DNA from: Meles meles
Lineage: Eukaryota > Chordata > Mammalia > Carnivora > Mustelidae
Assembly (NCBI RefSeq): GCF_922984935.1
Contig: NC_060068.1
Location: forward strand, 9,990,227-10,054,226
DNA length: 64,000 bases
Reading direction: 5' to 3'
In this document: positions 57,256 through 64,000 of the stretch, piece after piece
How the letters are laid out: the number at the start of each line of letters is the position of its first letter
Position numbering within the stretch: position 1 is the stretch's first letter
The notes under the pieces: model-generated
Seen by the model: only the letters and a program-made list of their open reading frames with translations
What the model was told of the DNA's origin: nothing
The model's database searches: none
Translations under genes and position numbers: made by a program

Positions 57256-59210
57256 AATTTGGATTCTGAATCTTGTGAACGGCTTCCTAAATTTGGAAGA
57301 ATTCTAATGAGTATCTTCTTTTTCATATTGACCACTTACTAAAAACAGGTATTTGAAGCAGGCATATATTTTATTTTTATAAGTTTCATATTTTAGTAAA
57401 ATACCTTTTTAATCCAAATTTTTATTTCTCAATGAATGAATAATAAAAGGAACCTCTAAGGGAAAAACAAAACAAAACTTTTTGATTCATTAATGTGCAG
57501 AAACACCATTCCTTATATTTTTTACAATTATATTGGCAAATAATTGGCAAAGTAAGTTCTTCAGTCATCCAGGGTTCCTTGGCAGATAAAATTCTTTGAA
57601 ATACAGGTGCTGATGAAAAGTGACTCCGGGAACATCCAGGAACATCATTATGCAATACAAATCTTTTAATATCAGGCTAAATGATTATTTTTCAATACTA
57701 GGGAATTTATTTTTACTTTGTCTTAACTAAACAATCAAATGCCAGTGGATAAATAAGTCCTTAAAGCCAAGTGCCTTGCAATCCAGTTATTACTATGGTG
57801 ATATTTGCACTGATGGAGATAAATTAGTTTATGATAAAAAATGTAGTCTATAAGGCTTCTTAATTTCTCTGAAGTTTCTGGCAATGTGAGACGTATCTGG
57901 CAAGATTAGTACTAGAAAAATGTTAAGCATTTGTATCCCCAGAGTTTTATTTCAAAAATATTTTTCTCATTTATATAAATACTTGGAGATAGAGAAATGT
58001 AAAAAGATCTCCTACAATGAGCTGGGAAATGATTTTGCTAGGAGTTGTGTGTGTGCTTGAGAGCAAAGAGAGATTCAATCAAGGAGGACCATTTAATTAA
58101 AGTGCTAGCTAATTATCTTCAGTTTATTTTCTTCTTTTTTCTTTCTTTTATTAAAGAATTCAGTGTTTACAATGACTTTTGGTATAATATAAACTCAAGG
58201 GAATTTTATAGCTTTTGGAGATTATAAATAAATCCCATCTATCCATGCATTATATATAAATTGGAAATTGATAAAATATTTAAGGTATACAAGAAAGTAG
58301 TAAAAAGTGATATTCAATTTTTGAAAAGAAATATCGCTGATCATCAGAAGTATTTAAGTAAAAAAATGAAAAGTGTACCTTGAGTTTATGGAGACTGATA
58401 GACCTAGAAGAAATCGCAAGAGACCCACCAACTCAGTTCTAACCTAGGAACAAAGGAGCCTTCATGAAAGATCTTGAAGAATTTAATACATATCTGTGGC
58501 AAATCTTAGAGTATCTGCAATTTACCAATGTGGAACTCCAAGGAGAGATGGGGAAATGCACCAACCTAAGCTAACTCAGGCAAGACGCCCAGTGTACAGA
58601 CCCTACCCTGCAGGACTGACTCTCAGAAGACAGCTGAGCAAACCTGGCAAACCTGAGGTCCCAGCTTCCGTACCACATGGGTTTGCCCTGGGCATTAATC
58701 TATAGTTCCCACTTCTGCGTGAATGCAAGCTTCCTTTGAGGCCCAAGCTTCCTTTCCCCTCTAGGTCTTTCCATCATTTCTCTCTGAGGACAGAGACGAC
58801 CACCCATCTCAGCATCAATCCTTTCCTCTCTGCTCACTACCTTTAATTTTGCCTTGAGTAATACTTTCTTCTCTCAGTGGCAAGAGAAAGGCAAGTTTCC
58901 TGGGTCCAGGCTGTCGCGTTAGAATAAGTTATGCTTTTATTAATATTCTTCAGTGCTATAAGCTTCGCAAAATAAATGGCATGCCCAGAACAAGAAGTTT
59001 CAAACTGACATACAGCCCATTATCATATATATATATATACATATGTATGCCAAATTAGTGAAAATGCTAAGCAGAAAGGAAACACACGAGAATCGTTACA
59101 AGTCAGTACACCGTATCGTTCTCCGGCTATTTGAAAAATTAAAGCACTTCATTTTTTGAAGTGATCACATTATTATCTAAAGTTATAAATACTGTCAAAA
59201 TTAAAACATA
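57256..59210. other. AT-rich intergenic DNA, no gene seen
   Basis: About 2 kb without a coding frame above 77 codons. A short (AT)n tract is at 59026-59045. The more GC-rich part near 58500-58920 has a 69-codon frame without a recognisable domain. Confidence 0.5.
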
Positions 59211-59266
59211 TCCCTTTCTCTCTCTTTCTCTCTCTCCCACACACACACACACGCGCACGCACATAT
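59211..59266 (+). repeat. (TC)n/(CA)n compound microsatellite
   Basis: ccctttctctctctttctct followed by cacacacacacacgcgcacg. Confidence 0.85.
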
Positions 59267-59282
59267 GGCAAGGGGAAACAAA

Positions 59283-59466
59283 ATAATTTATTTACTTGAC
59301 AGAGAGAGACACAGAGAGAGAGGGAACACAAAGAGGGGGAGAGGGAGAGGGAGAAGAAGGCTTCCCACTGAGCAGGAAGCCCAATGTGGGGCTCCGTCCA
59401 AGGACTCTGGGATCATGACCTGAGCCAAAGACAGCTGCTTAATGACTAAGCCACCCAGAAGCCCAA
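59283..59466 (-). mobile_element. Carnivore SINE (SINEC), minus strand
   Basis: ataatttatttacttgacag, a GA-rich stretch, cactgagcaggaagcccaat, gtggggctccgtccaagg, gggatcatgacctgagcc and ctaagccacccagaagccc, in reverse orientation. Confidence 0.9.
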
Positions 59467-60041
59467 AACAAAATAAATTCTAATTTATACTTTCACCTGG
59501 AGAAGAGAATTCAAAACAAAATATTTTCCAGTGGTTTCTACCTCACAATAAAGAATCTTTCACCAATTCTACTGCTTTGTCAAAACTGACTAATTCTGTT
59601 TGACCATTTTCTTTGCCTCCACTGCTAGCGCCTGACAAATACATAAAACTACCAGAAAATAACACAGCAAGAGGAAGAAGGAAATGAATCCAGGATACAT
59701 TTTTGTTAGAACTGCTAACTCAAGTAACTTCAACATTTTCATAAGAAATGACAAAATAATTAGAGATACAAGATTTAAACCTATGATCTATATGAAAATA
59801 AACAAAATCTCCACTTCATTTGGTTTATAATTGTACACACATACACAAATAAATGTAGTCATCTATGCTTTTTTCCCTTAATGTGATGTATATAAAATAA
59901 ACACCTCATTTTCAAAACAGGTGAACATATTTAATATTAGAGGTATTTAAAAAAATAAGGGAACTTCTTTAGACTAAGATTAGAGCATGTGGAAGAAAAG
60001 AGCTCTTCAATTTGCTTGGCTGTGCAGATAATTCTACGGCC
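59467..60041. other. AT-rich intergenic DNA, no gene seen
   Basis: No coding frame or repeat recognised. Confidence 0.5.
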
Positions 60042-60305
60042 TGATTAAGTGCATGGACTGGGGTGCATGGACTGGGTTAGACTGTCTGGATTCAAACCCC
60101 CTTTTGCCATTTATGAGCTGTGTGACCTTTGCCAAATTACTTAACCTCTCTGGGCTGCAATTTTCTCACCTGTAAAGTGGGCTCAATAATAGTATCTACC
60201 TCAAAGGGCTCTTATTGTAAGATTCAATGCATTAATATTTGTAAAGCGCTAACAACACTGTCTCATGGTGGCATATAGTTGACATGTTAATAAGTACTTG
60301 TGGAT
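60042..60305 (+). mobile_element. MIR element
   Basis: ggattcaaacccccttttgcc, gagctgtgtgacctttgcc, attacttaacctctctgggc, ctgtaaagtgggctcaataa and tttgtaaagcgctaac follow the MIR consensus closely over nearly its full length. A 12-bp local duplication (gcatggactggg) sits at its start. Confidence 0.9.
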
Positions 60306-61279
60306 TCAAAAGCAGATTTAATTTCCCCTTCTGCCCTACAAATCCTTAAGAAATTATTTTCAGCGAGGCTGAATCTTGATCAAAAGTAATAGTTCGAGTC
60401 CAAAAATGCAGAAAACAGTCCATTTCTGCAGAAAAAACTACACTAAAATGGTTAGTTTTCTATGGAAATGGTTGATTCAGATCTTCAAGTTCCAACCCCC
60501 AAACCCTTTTAAAGGTACTACTCTACAGACCTGATAAGAAAAAACGATATTCTTTTCCCAATACATTTCCTAAGTAAGAATGAAACTAAGAGGACTGAAG
60601 CACAAATGGAGTACAGTAGTCATATGAAATAAATTGCAAACCGAAAGAAATTTTAACCTCAATGCTAATTTATCTTCTGTAATTAAACTTGCAGTTTTTC
60701 ATAATGAAATACAATGAAGAATTTTCAAATTCAGTATATGATATTCATTTCACTAGCAGTGAGAAAATGAAACGTTCTCATTGCACTTCACTTGGCTACC
60801 ATGTTGGTGAAACCCAAGAATTAGTTATTTTAAAAGGCCACAGGCAAGATCAAATCGATGTCTCCTGGACCAAAACCCTCACCCACGTGAATAATAAGTG
60901 AACCCCTTGCCTCCTTCCTGTAAAATGGTTCTTCTCAGCTCATCCATATTTATAGCAAATCTCTTAATATGGCTTCCAAGCTAACAGCAGCTTATAAGCA
61001 GCAAAATAGAAGAATGAAAAGATGGACACAAAAACACTGACAAAAGCAAACCACATGCATGAAAGAATAATCACGGAAAAGATTCAAAATGCCACCGGGT
61101 AGGTGTGGGTGTGCACGTAGGCTTACACACAGACTGTCCGAATGAATGTATTCCAGCAACAGAGGAGGCTCGAGGCTCTGCTACAATACAAAATGATAAC
61201 TAATTCCCAGCAGGATGGCTCTGAGTTACCAGGCTTATGGGATCTCAAGTACATTCCCTTTAACAAGGCAAGTGACGAT
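60306..61279. other. Intergenic DNA, no gene seen
   Basis: The longest frame is 70 codons (60689-60901) with no domain, no splice context and no neighbours in support. Confidence 0.5.
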
Positions 61280-61440
61280 TTACTGTTATTTAGTACTTAC
61301 TAAGTGCCTTATGTTTTAAGGGCTTTATATACATTCATTCAGTAAAAGTGTCTACGAAGCACTTATTCATTGAATCCTTGCCCAGCCAGACCTGAGATAG
61401 GGTTTATAATCTCCCATTTATGAAAGGGGAGACAGTATTA
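61280..61440 (-). mobile_element. MIR-family relic, minus strand
   Basis: ttatttagtacttactaagtg, then aagggctttatatacattca and gggtttataatctcccattt match the 3' part of a reverse-oriented MIR with many changes. Confidence 0.6.
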
Positions 61441-61668
61441 AACCTATGTAGTCATCTACGTAGTCATCTATGATGTATGTAGTCCCAAAGCTGGAAGATA
61501 GTAGGGCTGGAAGGTGACTCCAGATCTCTGCATTCCAGACGTAAGCTCACATTTTCAGAGCTCTTCAAGCAGTAAGCCTCAGTGCAGAAATCTTGAGTTT
61601 TCGACTACCATCTCATATGGAAGAACACCTGGAAGGAGGTCTTAAGGCATTTGAGAAATATCTGTAAA

Positions 61669-61842
61669 GAGGGGGGCACCAGGATGACTCAGTCATTAAG
61701 GATCTGCCTTCAGCTCAGGTTATGATTCTAAGGCCCTGGGATTGATCTTGCATCAGGCTCCCTGCTCAGGGGGAGACCTGCTTCTCCCCGTCCTTACATT
61801 TCCTCTCTCAATCTGTCAAATAAATAAATCTTTTTTTAAAAG
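61669..61842 (+). mobile_element. Carnivore SINE (SINEC)
   Basis: ggggggcaccaggatgactc, ggatctgccttcagctcagg, ggccctgggattgatctt, gcatcaggctccctgctcag and tctgtcaaataaataaatct. Moderately diverged. Confidence 0.9.
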
Positions 61843-62301
61843 TCTGTGAAGTAAAAAGACTTCAGCTATTTCTATGTTATATATATAAACTATATTAAAT
61901 GACTCATTTTTCACCTTCAGATACTCTGTCGGAAGCATATATACAGACAGTAGAAAAGAGTGGGTTAACTCTCCTTCACCTCCTCTTGACTTACTCTTTG
62001 TTTGCAGTCTGCTCACAAACAACATAGCAAGACAGAGACCTTCAATCCAGTCATTAGCTATGACTCCGGAAAAAGCCTCTGAAACAAACACAAATGAAAA
62101 GGTCCCCTGGGAATATCAATCACCTCAACTCTTTTCCATTCCTCCTCGACCCCTTTATCGAGTCCCTCTTTCCAGCTCAGATCGCTGACATCTGCTTCAA
62201 CTTTCTAAGACCCTTACTCCTGGGAAATTTTCTTGACATTGCTACTGATTTCTCATCCTTCTATGATTGCCTTCAGGTATAAATTACTTCAAAATTAACT
62301 A
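61843..62301. other. Intergenic DNA, no gene seen
   Basis: Short frames only, no domain. Confidence 0.5.
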
Positions 62302-62531
62302 TTTTTTTTATTTTTAAAAGATTTTATTTATTTATTTATTTATTTATTTTTCTGAGAGAGAGTGCACCTGAGTAGGGGAGGGGGTAGAGAGGGAAAGGCA
62401 GTGAGAGAATTTCAAGCGGACTCACGCTAAGCACAGAGCACACAGGGGCTCAATCTCATGAGCCCAAAATCATAACCTGAGCTGAAACCGAGAGTCTGAT
62501 GCTTAACAGAATGTACCACCCAGGTGGCCCC
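62302..62531 (-). mobile_element. Carnivore SINE (SINEC), minus strand
   Basis: Tail (taaaagattttatttattta), GA-rich segment, gggctcaatctcatgagccc, ataacctgagctgaaacc and accacccaggtggcccc in reverse orientation. Confidence 0.9.
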
Positions 62532-62599
62532 AGAAATAACTATTTCTAATTAAAACCATGAATATTAGATTAGGTAAACTTTCCTTTTTACACTTGCAT

Positions 62600-64000
62600 T
62601 AATTTCTTCAATTTCTTTTCAGTGTTCCAGAATTCATTGTTTATGCAAAACACCCAGTGCTTCATGCAATACACGCCCTCCACAATACCCACCACCAGGC
62701 TCACCCAACTTCCCACCCCCCGCCACTCCAAAATCCTCAGATTGTTTTTCAGACTCCACCATCTCTCATGGTTCCTCTCCCCTTCCAATTTCCCCCAACT
62801 CCCTTCTCCTCTCCATCTCCCCATGTCCTCCACATTATTTCTTATGCTCCACAAATAAGTGAAACCATATGATAATTAACTCTCTCTGCTTGACTTATTT
62901 CACTCAGCATAATCTCTTCCAGTCCCGTCCATGTTGCTACAAAAGCTGGGTATTCATCCTTCCTGATGGATGCATAATACTCTATACTTTATATGGACCA
63001 CATCTTCATTATCCACTCTTCCGCTGAAAGGGCATCTTGGTTCACTCCACAGTTTGCGGACTGTGGCTATTGCTGCTGTGAACACTGGGGTACAGATAGC
63101 CCTTACCTTTCAAAATATCTGTATCTTTGGGGTAAACAGCCAGTAGTGCAATACAGGCTCATAGGTAAGCTCTATTCTTAATTTCTTAAGAAATATCCAC
63201 ACTGTTTTCCAAAGTGGCTGTACCAACTTGCATTCCCACCAACAGTGAAAGAGGGTTCCCCTTTCTCCACAACCTCCCCAAAACACAGTGTTTCCTGTAT
63301 TATTAATTTTGGCCATTCTAACTGGTGTCAGGGGATATCTCAATGTGGTTCTGATTTGATCTCCCTGATGGCCTGTGATGATGAACATTTTTTCAAATGG
63401 CTGTTAGCCATTTGTATGTCTTCATTGGAGAATTGTCTATTCGTGTCTTCTGCCCATTTTCTGACATGATTATCTGTTTTGTGTGTATTGAGTTTGAGGA
63501 GTTCTTTTTAGATCCTAGTATCAGCCTTTTGACTGTATTGTCATTTGCAAATATTTTCTCCCATTCCGTGGGTTGCCTCTTTGTTTTGTTCACTGTTTCC
63601 TTTGCTGTGCAGGGCCTTTTGATCTTGATGAAGTCCCCAAAATTCATTTTTGCTTTTGTTTCCTTTGCATTTGGAGACATGTTTTGAAAAAGTTTCTGTG
63701 ATCAATCTTGAAGAGGTTACTGCCTATGTTCCCTCTAAGATTATGATGGATTCCTGATTCACGTTGAGGTCTTTTATCCATTTCGAGAGTATCTTTGTGT
63801 ATGGTGTAAGAGAATGGTCGAGTTTCATTCTTCTACATTTAGCTGTCCAATTATTGGACACCATTGATTGAAGCACCATTTATTGAAGAGACTGTCTTTT
63901 TTCCACTGTGTATTTTGTATTTCCTGATTTGTCAAAGATTATTCGACCATAGAGTTGAAGGTCCATATCTGCACTCTCTACTCTGTTCCACCGGTCTGTA
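62600..64000 (-). mobile_element. L1 (LINE-1) 3' part, minus strand, runs off window
   Basis: Reverse complement of a carnivore L1 from the 3' UTR (ataatctcttccagtcccgt, ccatgttgctac near 62910-62941) into the ORF2 C-terminal region (gctgtaccaacttgcattcc, tttgcaaatattttctccca, aagattattcgaccatagag). Better preserved than the L1 at 47.6-53.7 kb, but stops occur in the ORF2 frame. The 5' part lies beyond 64000. Confidence 0.92.

Noticed and set aside
60689..60901. 70-codon forward frame as a small gene
   Set aside because: AT-rich intergenic DNA, no domain, no splice or promoter context; length expected by chance.

Overview
The window is mammalian nuclear DNA. The interspersed repeats point to a carnivore of the dog-like suborder (Caniformia): several tRNA-derived carnivore SINEs (SINEC/Can-SINE type, one at 57038-57255 with intact target-site duplications), carnivore-type L1 3' ends, and older MIR and L2-like relics. 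There are no bacterial features.

Positions 1 to about 44,370 are a GC-rich macrosatellite. Six consecutive units of about 7.0 kb (6,971-7,006 bp between identical landmarks) run head to tail, followed by a seventh, heavily deleted unit. The array starts left of the window; its right edge is inside it. I see no interspersed repeat inside the array.

Each unit carries the same candidate three-exon gene: a 45-codon first exon (MFACCLPNSGRW...RRLWPFGRKETK), a 118-nt Lys/Glu/Gln-rich second exon, and a long Pro-rich terminal exon. The canonical polyadenylation signal overlaps one of the possible stop codons. The first exon, the acidic stretch and the Pro/Ala segment resemble, from memory, the N-terminal part of the multicopy ral guanine nucleotide dissociation stimulator-like (RalGDS-like) proteins predicted in carnivores and ungulates. 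No RasGEF catalytic exon is visible, so these copies would lack exchange activity. Eight copies are touched: copy 1 (terminal exon only), copies 2-6 (all exons), copy 7 (3' end deleted) and copy 8 (first exon deleted, nonsense mutations). Copies 3-5 share a 2-bp deletion and copy 6 has a 1-bp deletion, so three different C-termini are predicted. The exon 2 acceptor AG is present in copies 6-8 and lost in copies 2-5.

At the right edge, copies 7 and 8 are fused by a deletion of about 4.6 kb. Copy 8 then passes into a diverged relic of the unit (about 44,080-44,370), probably the oldest edge of the array.

From about 44.4 kb to the end, the DNA is AT-rich and gene-poor: a near full-length but broken L1 (about 47.56-53.69 kb, + strand), SINEs, MIRs, an L2-like relic, microsatellites, and a 3' L1 on the minus strand running off the right end. 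I found no protein-coding gene there.
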